64,000 nucleotides of DNA from positions 1-64,000 of the forward strand of contig NZ_JADQTO010000019.1 of NCBI RefSeq assembly GCF_015704865.1, given 5' to 3'. The stretch comes from Actinoplanes aureus (GTDB taxonomy: Bacteria > Actinomycetota > Actinomycetes > Mycobacteriales > Micromonosporaceae). Shown here one piece after another: positions 8,536 to 16,843 of the stretch (within the stretch, counting starts at the first letter, position 1; every line of letters starts with the position of its first letter). Under the pieces are notes generated by a model, which made no database searches, had not been told where the DNA came from, and was given only the letters and a program-made list of their open reading frames with translations. The position numbers and the translations under genes were made by a program.

Positions 8536-11288
8536 AGATCGACAGTCTGCGCCGCCTGCGCGGCCCCAACGTCTACCTGTCCCGGCCGGCGGTGGTCGCC
8601 CGGCTGCGCCTCGAGGAGCTGACCGGGCAGGAGACCAGCGACGTCACCGGTTTCACCGAGCGCCTGCTGCGGGCCCTGCCCGGGCTCGCCGAGCACCACT
8701 GCGCCGCCGGAGCACCGGGCGGGTTCGTCAGCCGGCTGCGCAACGGCACGTACTTCGGCCACGTCACCGAGCACGTCTGCATCGAGCTCTCCCAGCTGAT
8801 CGGCCGGGACGTCAACTTCGGCCGGACCGTCGCGGCCGGTGAGCCCGGCCTCTACGACGTGATCCTCGAGTGCCCGGTGGACGAGTCGCCGGAGTCACGC
8901 GTACCGGGGGAGTTGCTGGAGACCGCGATCGACCTGGTGCTCGAGGTGCACGCGGGCACGACGATCCCGTCCGTGGAGACCCTGTCCCGCCGCCTGGCCG
9001 GCCTGGCGGCTCTGGCCGAGCGGGAGGCGACCGGACCGAGTACCCGGTCGATCATCGCGGCGGCGCGCCGCCGCGGCATCCCGGTGGAGCGCTTCGACGA
9101 CCTCAGCCTGGTCCGGCTCGGCTGGGGCTTCCGCCGTCGGCTGGCCTGGGCCGCGATGACCGACCGGACCAGCGGCGTCGGTGTGGACATCGCCGGCGAC
9201 AAGCACGTCACCCGGCGCCTGCTCGGGGAGGCGGGCATCCCGGTGGCGCCCGGCGGCGCGGCGGCCGGCGCGGCGGAGGCGGTACGCCTGCTCGCCGAAC
9301 TCGGTTCGCCGGTAGTGGTCAAACCCCGGCACGGCCACCACGGCCGGAACGTGGCGCTGAACCTGGTCACCCCGGCCGATGTGGAGCGGGCCTGTGCCGA
9401 GGCGGGCGGCGACGTGGTCGTCGAGCGGCAGCTCGGTGGACGGGACTACCGGGTCCTGGTGGTCGCCGGCGAGGTGGTGGCGGCCGCCGAGCGGATCGCC
9501 GCGCACGTCGTCGGCGACGGCCGGCTCAGCGTCCGGGAACTGGTCGAGCGCGCCAACGCCGATCCGCGCCGGGGTGCCGGCCACTCCCGCGTACTCACCC
9601 GGATCGAACTGGACGAGACCGCGGAACGACTGCTGCACGCTCAGAAGCAGACCCTGGAGAGCGTGCCGGCCGCCGGTACGGCGGTGTGGCTGCGCCAGAA
9701 CGCCAACCTGTCCACCGGCGGGACCAGCCGGGACGTCACCGACCAGGTCCATCCGGATGTGACCCGGCTCTGCCAGCGGGTCGCCGCGCTGGTCGGCCTG
9801 GACATCGCCGGCATCGACCTGCGGCTGCCGGACATCGCGGCGCCGGTGCCGCCGCTCGGCGAACCGGACGAGGTCACGTCCGGGGTGATCGAGGTCAACG
9901 CGGTACCCGGTTTGCGGATGCACCTCGCGCCGGTACACGGACGGGCCCGGGACGTGGGCGACGCGATCGTGCGGGCGATGTTCCCCGGTGGTTCGGACGG
10001 GCGGATCCCCACCGTGGTGATCACCGGCACCAACGGCAAGACCACCGTCACCCGGCTCACCGCCCATCTGCTCAGCGGCAACGGCACCCGGGTGGGCATG
10101 ACCAGCAGCGACGGGGTCAGCATCGACGGCCGTACGGTCCACGTCTCGGACGCGACCGGGCCGAGGTCGGCGCAGATGGTGCTCGGCGACCCGCAGGTCG
10201 AGGTGGCCGTCCTGGAGACCGCGCGGGGCGGGCTGCTCAAGCGCGGGCTCGGCTACGACTGGTCCGACGTGGGGGTGATCACCAACATCACGGCCGACCA
10301 CCTGGGGCAGGACGGGCTGGCCTCGATCGAGGATGTGGCGCACGTCAAGGCGCTGGTCGCCGAGCGGGTCCGGGACGGCGGCACGCTGGTGTTGAACGCC
10401 GACGACCCGTGGGTGCGCACCCTGCCCGACCGGCCCCGGGTACGCGCGGACCGCAAACGCCTCGTCTGGTTCGGCCTGGACGCGGAGAACCCGGTGGTGA
10501 CCGAGCATCTGGCCCGCGGGGCCACGGCGTACGTGCTGCACGACGGCTGGCTGGTGCAGGCGACCGGTGCGCGCCGGACGCCGCTGGTCCGGCTGGCCGA
10601 CGTGCCCGGCGCGTACGGGGGAGCGGCGCTGCACGTGGCGGCGAACACCCTGGCCGCCATCGCGGCCGCCCGCGCGCTCGGCGCACGCCCCGAGTCGCTG
10701 GTGGACCGGCTCGGCGAATTCGACCCGAGCATCGACAATCCGGGCCGCGGCACGCTGTTCCGTCACGGTGAGGTCTCGATTTTTCTCGATTACGCCCACA
10801 ACCCGGCAGCGCTCGCCGCTACGCTGCGTACTCTTCACCGGCTCTGGGGCTCGGAACGCTGCGTAGCGGCCGTCACCCTCCCCGGCGACCGCCGGGACGA
10901 TCTGCTGGCCGCCTCGGCGCAGGTGCTGGCCGACGGGGTGACCCGGGCGGTGCTCTACGACGACTGTGATCCGCGCGGCCGTGCCTCCGGCGAGGTCTCC
11001 GCTCTGGTCGAGCGGGAGATGCGTGCGCGCCGCCCGCAGTTGCGAGCGGTACGCGCGGACAGCTACCGGGAGGCGGTGACCCGGGCGCTGCGACTCGCCG
11101 GTCCGGGCGACGTCGTGCTGGTGATCTACGAGAAGTGGGGGCCGATGCGGGCCTTCCTGACCGAGCTGGGCGCCGTTCCGGCCGGCGGGGCGCCGGTGGT
11201 GGCCGGGCTCGCGTTGCCGCATTCGCCGGCTTCGGGGGTGGTTGCGGCGGTGCGGCGGAGCCTTACGGTCACCCGTACGCGTGGCTGA
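8532..11288 (+). CDS. cphA: Cyanophycin synthetase
   Basis: This 918-residue enzyme polymerises arginine and aspartate into cyanophycin, a nitrogen reserve, using ATP. The N-terminal part (1-160) is the CphA-specific domain. An ATP-grasp domain follows at about 210-470 (GDKHVTRRLL, VVKPRHGHHG, and a metal-binding VIEVNAVPGLRMH stretch). A Mur-ligase domain starts near 490 with the P-loop GTNGKTT at about 497-503, then ATGPRSAQMVL, ETARGGLLKRGLGY, and a C-terminal ligase domain with DYAHNPAAL. The length is close to the usual 870-910. It is translationally coupled to cyanophycinase. Homology to MurE or folylpolyglutamate synthase covers only the second half and does not fit the whole protein. 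Confidence 0.95.
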   Translation: MKIDSLRRLRGPNVYLSRPAVVARLRLEELTGQETSDVTGFTERLLRALPGLAEHHCAAGAPGGFVSRLRNGTYFGHVTEHVCIELSQLIGRDVNFGRTVAAGEPGLYDVILECPVDESPESRVPGELLETAIDLVLEVHAGTTIPSVETLSRRLAGLAALAEREATGPSTRSIIAAARRRGIPVERFDDLSLVRLGWGFRRRLAWAAMTDRTSGVGVDIAGDKHVTRRLLGEAGIPVAPGGAAAGAAEAVRLLAELGSPVVVKPRHGHHGRNVALNLVTPADVERACAEAGGDVVVERQLGGRDYRVLVVAGEVVAAAERIAAHVVGDGRLSVRELVERANADPRRGAGHSRVLTRIELDETAERLLHAQKQTLESVPAAGTAVWLRQNANLSTGGTSRDVTDQVHPDVTRLCQRVAALVGLDIAGIDLRLPDIAAPVPPLGEPDEVTSGVIEVNAVPGLRMHLAPVHGRARDVGDAIVRAMFPGGSDGRIPTVVITGTNGKTTVTRLTAHLLSGNGTRVGMTSSDGVSIDGRTVHVSDATGPRSAQMVLGDPQVEVAVLETARGGLLKRGLGYDWSDVGVITNITADHLGQDGLASIEDVAHVKALVAERVRDGGTLVLNADDPWVRTLPDRPRVRADRKRLVWFGLDAENPVVTEHLARGATAYVLHDGWLVQATGARRTPLVRLADVPGAYGGAALHVAANTLAAIAAARALGARPESLVDRLGEFDPSIDNPGRGTLFRHGEVSIFLDYAHNPAALAATLRTLHRLWGSERCVAAVTLPGDRRDDLLAASAQVLADGVTRAVLYDDCDPRGRASGEVSALVEREMRARRPQLRAVRADSYREAVTRALRLAGPGDVVLVIYEKWGPMRAFLTELGAVPAGGAPVVAGLALPHSPASGVVAAVRRSLTVTRTRG

Positions 11289-11681
11289 CAGATCTTGGAC
11301 AGATTCGATCTCTCTGCGTAGCAACTTGTTGACCGATCGTGAACTGGCCGATCAACGACACATGGACAAGGTTGAAGACGCAAGTTCCGACGAATCGGAC
11401 GTCCGTCATGCCGTGTCGTGGCGCTACGTGTGCGCGCAGTACCGGAAAACCCTTTCCGGGGCGGTGCCGTGCCCCACAGGAGGGGGTTACAGCCACCAAC
11501 GGACCGTAACTAGCCCCTGGTAGATCCCGGTATCCCGGGTCGAACTGGTGACCGATAGGGACTAACATCCTCGCCGTCGATGGGGGATGCTCGGGGTCCG
11601 ACGGTGGGCCCGACTCGCCCGGCGGCGGGCGGCATGGCGGTGCGGCCCGGCGTTTTCCTCGAAGCGCGCATGTGGGGGCAC
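11289..11681. other. Gene-free region with hairpins, upstream of the kinase
   Basis: No convincing gene lies in these 393 bases. A perfect stem CCGGAAA/TTTCCGG with a 4-base loop lies at 11442-11459 and overlaps a second stem GGGGC/GCCCC at 11458-11475. Shortly after, GGGGGTTAC and GTAACTAGCCCC could pair imperfectly. TAGGGACT and TAACAT at 11556-11568 are possible -10 elements. The region may end cphA transcription, or form a structured leader for the kinase. I do not recognise a known riboswitch in it. Confidence 0.4.
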
Positions 11682-13697
11682 ATGAGCACGACGGACCTGC
11701 CCGGTTCGGGACTGCTCGCTGGTCGTTACCGACTGGTCGAGCGGCTCGGTGCCGGCGGGATGTCAGTGGTTTGGCGAGGGTTCGACGAAGTGCTGGGACG
11801 CCAGGTCGCCGTCAAGGTCCTGCCGCCCTCGACGAGTGCCGATCCCTCGTTCCGACGCAGATTGCGTGCGGAGGCGCAGGCCGCGGCGCGGCTCACGCAT
11901 CCGAACATCACCAACGTCTACGACTACGGCGAGGCCACCACGGTCGACGGTGAGCCGGTGCCGTATGTCGTCATGGAGCTGGTCGACGGCGAGTCGCTGG
12001 CCGCGGTGCTGGCCCGGGTCCGGGTGCTGCCGTGGCCGTCCGCCGTGCGGATCAGCGCCGAGGTCGCGGCCGCCCTGGCCGCCGCGCACGCGCGCGGCAT
12101 CGTGCACCGCGACGTCACCCCGGCCAACGTCATGCTCACCCCGAGCGGCGCCAAGGTCGTCGACTTCGGCATCTCCGCGCTGATCGGGGAGAACGACACC
12201 GACGACGACGGCGCCCTGCTGGGCACCCCGGCCTACCTGGCGCCCGAGCGGCTCGAGGGCGGCCAGGTCAGCCCGGCCACCGACGTCTACGCGGTCGGCC
12301 TGTTGATCTACCGGATGCTGATCGGGCAGCTGCCGTGGGACGTGGGTACGACCACCGCGCTACTGCGCGCCCACCAGTACACCGAGCCCGAGCCCATGCC
12401 GCCCGTCGACGGGCTCCCGCCCGCGGTGGACGCGCTGATCGGCCGCTGCCTGGAGAAGCGGCCGGCGGACCGGCCGTCCAGCGCCGAGATGGCGCACGTG
12501 CTGGCCGGCCTCTCGGCCTCCGCCCCGCTGATCACCTCCGGCTTCGAGGCCGACTGGGAGGACAGCGAGGACACCTTCATCCTCCCCTCCGGGTACCCGT
12601 ACACCGGGCTCGGTCCGGCAGCCGCCGAGCTGGGCACGGTCAGCACGGAGGGCGCGACCGACCCGGACGCGGTGCATCCGGTGGTCTCAGCGGCCGTCAC
12701 AGAGTCCGGGAAGGCTCCGGGGGAGCCCCGGCCCGCCGAGCGGTCGCCGGTGCCCGCAGCGGCCGCACAGCCCCCGCTGCGGCCCGGTGCCGGCGGGCCC
12801 CCGGCGGGATCCCCGCCCGGCCGCCCGCAGGGCACCAGCCGGACCCAGGTGCGGATCCGGCGGGTCGTCGTGGTCGCCGGTACGGTCGCGCTGCTCAGCG
12901 CCCTCACCTGGGGCTGGACCGCGATCGGGCAGCCGCGCGACAACAAGGCCGCCGGAGCGGTGACGGCGCCGCAGCCCAGCGTCGTCCCGCCGGCCGGCCA
13001 GTGCGTGGTCAGCTACGCGGTCTGGTCGGACACCCAGGGCCGGTTCAAGGCCCAGCTGACCCTGGCGAACCGGGCCGCCACCGCGCTGCCGGACTGGGAC
13101 CTGTGGTTCCTGCTCCCCGGTGACCAGGTCGTCTCCGGCAACGGCAAAATCGCCCTGGACCAGCAGGACCGGGCCGTCAAGGTCACCTCGGCGGCGCCGC
13201 TGGAGTCCCAGCGCACCACCACCATGCAGCTCACCGGCCGCTATTCGGAGAGCAACAGGGCGCCCATGGTCTTCAAGCTCAACGGCGAGACCTGCGAGAC
13301 CTACGTGTCCGGCGAGCCCGGTGAGCCGTCCCGGCCGGTCGAGCACCTCTCCGACGGCAACGTCCGTCTCGGCGACGCGAACAGCACGCCGTCCTCGGGT
13401 GTCTCGATAGGGCCCAGCGGTGACGTGGTGATCCGGCCGACCGGCTCGCCGACCAGGAGCTCGAACCCCAAGCCGCCCAACAAGCCGATTCCCGTCCCCA
13501 GCAACAGCTCCAAGCCGGGCGGTGGTGGTGGCACGTCGTCCTCGCCCGCACCCGACGCGTCGGACACGATCGAGCCGCCCCCGCCGCCGGAGTCGGACGA
13601 TCCGGACCCGAAACCCAGCCACAGCATCCCTCCACCGCCGGACCCGGGTCAGTCCCTGGAGGCCTGTGACCCGGCGGACTGCGGGACAAAGGAGTGA
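11682..13697 (+). CDS. Receptor-like Ser/Thr protein kinase with CBM2-like ectodomain
   Basis: This protein of about 671 residues has an N-terminal Hanks-type kinase domain (10-270): GAGGMSVVWRG loop, AVKVL lysine, HRDVTPANVM catalytic loop and DFGIS. The invariant lysine of HRDxKxxN is threonine here. A Pro/Ala-rich linker leads to one membrane helix at about 394-416. The outside part contains a roughly 100-residue domain bounded by Cys441 and Cys538. Its pattern (Cys, VSYAVWSD, GRFKAQLTLANR, LPDWDLWF) resembles a family 2 carbohydrate-binding module. The tail is rich in Pro, Ser and Gly. The ATG at 11682 gives the usual short N-terminus before GRYRL; an in-frame ATG at 11580 is an alternative. 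It probably senses a cell-wall or environmental polysaccharide (inference). Confidence 0.85.
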   Translation: MSTTDLPGSGLLAGRYRLVERLGAGGMSVVWRGFDEVLGRQVAVKVLPPSTSADPSFRRRLRAEAQAAARLTHPNITNVYDYGEATTVDGEPVPYVVMELVDGESLAAVLARVRVLPWPSAVRISAEVAAALAAAHARGIVHRDVTPANVMLTPSGAKVVDFGISALIGENDTDDDGALLGTPAYLAPERLEGGQVSPATDVYAVGLLIYRMLIGQLPWDVGTTTALLRAHQYTEPEPMPPVDGLPPAVDALIGRCLEKRPADRPSSAEMAHVLAGLSASAPLITSGFEADWEDSEDTFILPSGYPYTGLGPAAAELGTVSTEGATDPDAVHPVVSAAVTESGKAPGEPRPAERSPVPAAAAQPPLRPGAGGPPAGSPPGRPQGTSRTQVRIRRVVVVAGTVALLSALTWGWTAIGQPRDNKAAGAVTAPQPSVVPPAGQCVVSYAVWSDTQGRFKAQLTLANRAATALPDWDLWFLLPGDQVVSGNGKIALDQQDRAVKVTSAAPLESQRTTTMQLTGRYSESNRAPMVFKLNGETCETYVSGEPGEPSRPVEHLSDGNVRLGDANSTPSSGVSIGPSGDVVIRPTGSPTRSSNPKPPNKPIPVPSNSSKPGGGGGTSSSPAPDASDTIEPPPPPESDDPDPKPSHSIPPPPDPGQSLEACDPADCGTKE

Positions 13698-13700
13698 CGA

Positions 13701-13761
13701 AACGCGGCGATCGAGTCGGAGACCGGCGGAAACCAGAGGCCGGAGGACCGATCGCCGCGTT
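13701..13761 (+). terminator. Long stem-loop after the kinase gene
   Basis: Perfect 13-base arms (AACGCGGCGATCG at 13701-13713 and its complement at 13749-13761) enclose 35 bases, which hold a shorter CCGG/CCGG pairing. It begins 3 bases after the kinase stop codon. There is no U-tract, as is common for actinobacterial terminators. The rest of the gap up to 13988 shows nothing recognisable. Confidence 0.5.
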
Positions 13762-13988
13762 ACGGTGAACCCGATACTGACTGGCGCTTTCGCTCCGACG
13801 CGTACGAGGGCGACGAACCGGAACCGCCCTGATCGCGGTCCTTCCGCACGGCGTGGCTGCCGGCTGGTGTGTGCCATCCACGAGGATGATGGGCGATGAC
13901 CACACGGGATGGCCCTCATCGAGCGCCGACGTTCGTCGGCCAGGATCGCACCAACAACTAGCAGGTCGTCGACATCGGGGAGTTCGAC

Positions 13989-14240
13989 ATGATCAGCACA
14001 GTCCGGGACCTGGCCGCCGAGGCGCTGTTCGTCTCGTACCTGCAGCCGTCCGAGTGTCCCACCCGGGCGATCGTCGAGCAGGCGATCACCACGATGATCC
14101 TTCGCTACGGCAGCGACGGGTGCGCGGCCGGCGTCGCCACCGAGTTCGGGGACCACCCGGACGTCGCTGTGCGGCGGATGGCGTGGGTGCACGCGGAGCT
14201 GGCCGAGGTTTTGGCACCTCGGATGCCGGTTCTGCACTGA
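13989..14240 (+). CDS. Small hypothetical protein, 83 residues
   Basis: This short helical protein is not recognised. It has no membrane segment or signal peptide. Its composition (AAEALFVSYLQPSECP, then VRRMAWVHAELAEVL) suggests an all-alpha cytoplasmic fold. The ATG at 13989 is preceded by GGGGAG at a good distance, and codon third positions are GC-rich like those of its neighbours, so it is probably a real gene. It stands alone between the kinase and the sigma factor. No function can be assigned. Confidence 0.6.
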   Translation: MISTVRDLAAEALFVSYLQPSECPTRAIVEQAITTMILRYGSDGCAAGVATEFGDHPDVAVRRMAWVHAELAEVLAPRMPVLH

Positions 14241-14330
14241 CCCACCCGGTAAGGCCTCCGCGGCCGGCCCATCCGGGTCGGTCCTTTCGCGGCACGGTTG
14301 GCGTGGGTCCGTGCTAGTCCCGGTGGGGCT

Positions 14331-14352
14331 GAGGTTTTTCGTGAAAAAACTC
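14331..14352. repeat. AT-rich inverted repeat upstream of the sigma factor
   Basis: TTTTTC and GAAAAA flank a 2-base centre, extended by GAG and CTC with one mismatch. Poly-T and poly-A tracts are very unusual in this GC-rich window. The element lies about 105 bases before the sigma-factor start and could be an operator, a curved promoter region or a terminator of the short upstream gene. Confidence 0.35.
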
Positions 14353-14455
14353 CGCAAAAGCAACCGAGTTCGGGCTCCGCTGCACCTTAGGGCGGCCACT
14401 GTTCTTCTCGTCAGCCGGTTTTCACCAGCCGGTTCGTACGAGCGAGGAGGACTAC

Positions 14456-15358
14456 GTGACCACCACGACCGAACTCCCCGCCACCATCGGCACCGCGCAC
14501 GACGTGCCCTCGGGGCGCGACATCGAGGACCTGATCCGCGAACACATGCCGATGGTTGGCCATCTGGTCCGGGAATTGCTCAACCGGGTACCCGGCCACG
14601 TCCACTCAGATGACCTCTCGTCAGCCGGGTTCGCGGCCCTGCTCGGCGCCGCCCGCTCCTTCGACGTGACGCGTGGCATCCCGTTCCACCGGTTCGCCGC
14701 GGTCCGGATCCGGGGTGCTCTGCTGGACGAGCTCCGGGGTCAGGACTGGGCCAGCCGGTCGGTACGGGCCCGGGCGCGGCGCGCGGCCGTGGCGCGGCAG
14801 GAACTGACCGCCGCGCTGGGCCGTACGCCGAGCGATGCCGAGGTGGCCGAGGTGCTCGGGATCGGTGTCTCGGAACTGGCCAGCGTCGAGGACGACGTGC
14901 AGAAGGCGTCGCTGCTCAGCCTCCAGGGCTTTCCCACCGGTGCGGCCGAGGAGATGGTGCCGGAGACGTCCGAGGGGCCGGAGGACCTGCTGCTGAAGCG
15001 GGAACGACTCGGCTACCTGCATCAGGCCGTCCAGGCGTTGCCGGAGCGGTTGCGCCAGGTCGTCGAGGAGTCCTTCCTGCAGGAACAGCCGCTGAGCGAG
15101 GTGGCGGCACGGCTCGGGGTGACCGAGTCACGGATCTCGCAGCTGCGGACCGAGGCGTTGCGGCTGCTGCGTGAGGGTCTGAACAGTTCGCTGGCGCCGG
15201 AGCTTCTCACCGTCGCGGCGGGCGGGCCCCGGACCCGGAAGGGATGCCTGCAGCGCCGGCGGACGGAGTATTTCGCGAAGGTGGCGCAGCAGGGGAGCCT
15301 GCACACCCGGTTGGCCCTGACCGACGCTCACGGCGTACCGATAGCGGTCGCCGCCTGA
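14456..15358 (+). CDS. RNA polymerase sigma factor, FliA/WhiG type
   Basis: This 300-residue sigma-70 family factor has region 2 at about 25-100 (LIREHMPMVGHLVREL, FHRFAAVRIRGALLDELRGQDW), region 3 at 100-160 (LGRTPSDAEVAEVLGI) and region 4 at 185-245 (LPERLRQVVEESF, VTESRISQLRTEALRLLREG). The DELRxxDWxxRSVR-type segment is typical of FliA/WhiG factors. Those factors drive flagellar genes in motile bacteria, including Actinoplanes zoospores, or sporulation genes in Streptomyces. About 55 residues after region 4 are extra and of unknown role. The GTG at 14456 has a strong GAGGAGGA site. The 3' end overlaps the convergent DUF4386 gene by 31 bases. Confidence 0.85.
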   Translation: MTTTTELPATIGTAHDVPSGRDIEDLIREHMPMVGHLVRELLNRVPGHVHSDDLSSAGFAALLGAARSFDVTRGIPFHRFAAVRIRGALLDELRGQDWASRSVRARARRAAVARQELTAALGRTPSDAEVAEVLGIGVSELASVEDDVQKASLLSLQGFPTGAAEEMVPETSEGPEDLLLKRERLGYLHQAVQALPERLRQVVEESFLQEQPLSEVAARLGVTESRISQLRTEALRLLREGLNSSLAPELLTVAAGGPRTRKGCLQRRRTEYFAKVAQQGSLHTRLALTDAHGVPIAVAA

Positions 15359-16086
15359 GCGGAGGAAGAGCAGTCACGGAGGGCGGCCGACGGCCGCCCT
15401 CCGCGCTTCACCAGCACCACACCCAGCGCGGCGATCCACAGTCCCCACGACGTGCTCCCGACCAGCCCGGCCGGCTCCCACACCGGGAAGCCGGGCACCG
15501 CGGTCGCCAGCACGTCACCCTGGTTGAGCAGGTACAACATCGAGGCGGCCAGTCCGGTCCAGCCGATCCATCCGGGCAGTGCCGCCGACCGCAGCGCTAC
15601 CACGGCGACCGTCGCTGACCAGGCCACCGCGAGCACCTGCCCCAGGTGCTCGCCGAGCATCGCCCCGCCGAACTGGTGCTGGGCCGTCCAGGCCGCCTCC
15701 ACCGCGATCCGGGTTTGCCGGTCGCCGCCGGCCCAGGACGTGGCCAGCGCCGGAACCACGAACACCCAGCGCAGGAAGCCGATCAGGGAGAGCAGAGCCG
15801 AGGCCGCGCCGATCGCGCCGGCCGCCCGCAGGACCGGGTCGCGGTGGCGGCGCAGGGCGCCGGCCAGCAATAGCACCGGTACGCCGAGCAGCCCGTAAGT
15901 CCACGCGACGGCGAACCAGGTCCAGATCAGACCGGCGCCGCCGTCGTGGAAGGACTCGAGCACCACCGGGGCGGGCTCGCGCAGGATGTCGGGCCAGTCG
16001 AAGGTCGCCGAGAGCAGGCTCGACGCGACTGCGAAGCTCACCGCGGCCGTCACGAAGAGCCATCCCGTCACTCGCTGAAGAGTCAC
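15328..16086 (-). CDS. DUF4386-type integral membrane protein
   Basis: This 252-residue protein has about six or seven hydrophobic helices spread over its whole length, starting with a signal-anchor-like helix at about residues 6-26. The pattern fits DUF4386 membrane proteins, whose function is unknown. The start is GTG at 16086 with a GGGG-rich stretch before it. It is divergent from a TetR regulator gene with 82 bases between the starts, so the TetR protein is probably its regulator. The 3' end runs 31 bases into the end of the sigma-factor gene on the other strand. Confidence 0.75.
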   Translation of the reverse strand: MTLQRVTGWLFVTAAVSFAVASSLLSATFDWPDILREPAPVVLESFHDGGAGLIWTWFAVAWTYGLLGVPVLLLAGALRRHRDPVLRAAGAIGAASALLSLIGFLRWVFVVPALATSWAGGDRQTRIAVEAAWTAQHQFGGAMLGEHLGQVLAVAWSATVAVVALRSAALPGWIGWTGLAASMLYLLNQGDVLATAVPGFPVWEPAGLVGSTSWGLWIAALGVVLVKRGGRPSAALRDCSSSAQAATAIGTP

Positions 16087-16102
16087 CTCAACCCCATTTC
16101 TG

Positions 16103-16150
16103 TACGCCGTGCAGAGTTATCATGGTGAGAATGTTCTACGGTGTGCAGAG
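16103..16150. promoter_or_regulatory. Candidate TetR operators (direct repeats)
   Basis: TACGCCGTGCAGAG at 16103-16116 and TACGGTGTGCAGAG at 16137-16150 match at 12 of 14 positions, 34 bases apart, between the divergent DUF4386 and TetR genes. CTGTACGCCGTGCAG around the first copy is also a near-palindrome. These are likely binding sites for the TetR protein encoded alongside. Confidence 0.45.
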
Positions 16151-16168
16151 ATAAGTCAAGGAGGTGGC

Positions 16169-16843
16169 ATGACCCAGCCCAAGCGCAGACCCGGCCCGAA
16201 ACGCGCGCTCAGCGAGGGCGGTGTGCTGGACGCCGCACTCACGCTGATGGACGCCGACGGTCCCGATGCGGCGTCGATCCGCCGGATCGCGGCGGCGCTC
16301 GGCGTGTCACCGAATGCGGTTTATACGTACTTCCCGGATAAGTCGGCGATCGAGCAGGCGCTGGTGGAGCGGCTTCTCGGCGAGCTGAACCGAGCGGCAT
16401 ACAACGGCGGCGAGTGGCGGACCGACGTGGAGGCGCTCGCGCTGGACCTGCGCAGCCGGCTGACCGCCCATCCCGGTGCGGTGCCGTTGCTGCTGGGCGG
16501 GGCGATGAACGGTCCGGAGGCGTTGCTGCTCGGCGAGCGCCTGCTGGAGGTGCTGGCCCGGGCCGGGCTTCCGGCGGAGGCGGCGGCCCGCGCGGCGTAC
16601 CTCGTCATGGTCTATGTCCTGGGCGCGATAGCGCTCGAGGTCGCCGACGTCCCACAGGCCGGCGCCCTCGCGCCGGAGCCGGACCGGATAGCCGCCCGTC
16701 GGGCGGCGATGGCTCACGTGCCCGCGGAGACGTTCCCACGGACTGCGGCCGCCGTCGACGTGATGTCCGGCTGGATCGGCACCGAGCAGTTCCTCTGGGG
16801 CCTGCGGCGAGTCCTGGACGGCCTTACCCGGGGACCGGTATGA
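16169..16843 (+). CDS. TetR-family transcriptional regulator
   Basis: This 224-residue protein has the N-terminal TetR helix-turn-helix at about residues 15-60 (VLDAALTLMDADGPDAASIR, VSPNAVYTYFPDKSAI). The C-terminal ligand and dimer domain resembles the TetR_C class. The ATG at 16169 has an excellent AAGGAGGT site 3-4 bases upstream. Upstream in-frame starts lack such a site. It is divergent from the DUF4386 membrane protein gene and probably represses it. The 3' end overlaps the convergent ureD gene by 20 bases. Confidence 0.9.
   Translation: MTQPKRRPGPKRALSEGGVLDAALTLMDADGPDAASIRRIAAALGVSPNAVYTYFPDKSAIEQALVERLLGELNRAAYNGGEWRTDVEALALDLRSRLTAHPGAVPLLLGGAMNGPEALLLGERLLEVLARAGLPAEAAARAAYLVMVYVLGAIALEVADVPQAGALAPEPDRIAARRAAMAHVPAETFPRTAAAVDVMSGWIGTEQFLWGLRRVLDGLTRGPV

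Noticed and set aside
8895-11324. Open frame of 809 codons antisense to cphA, and similar long antisense frames at 22147-24522, 37583-40051, 50128-52638 and 17502-18482
   Set aside because: They mirror strong known genes, have no ribosome site and show the skewed composition of GC-rich antisense frames.
11580-11681. ATG 11580 as the start of the CBM2-like kinase
   Set aside because: Not excluded, but the added 34 residues are low complexity and kinases of this type normally start just before the GRYRL segment.
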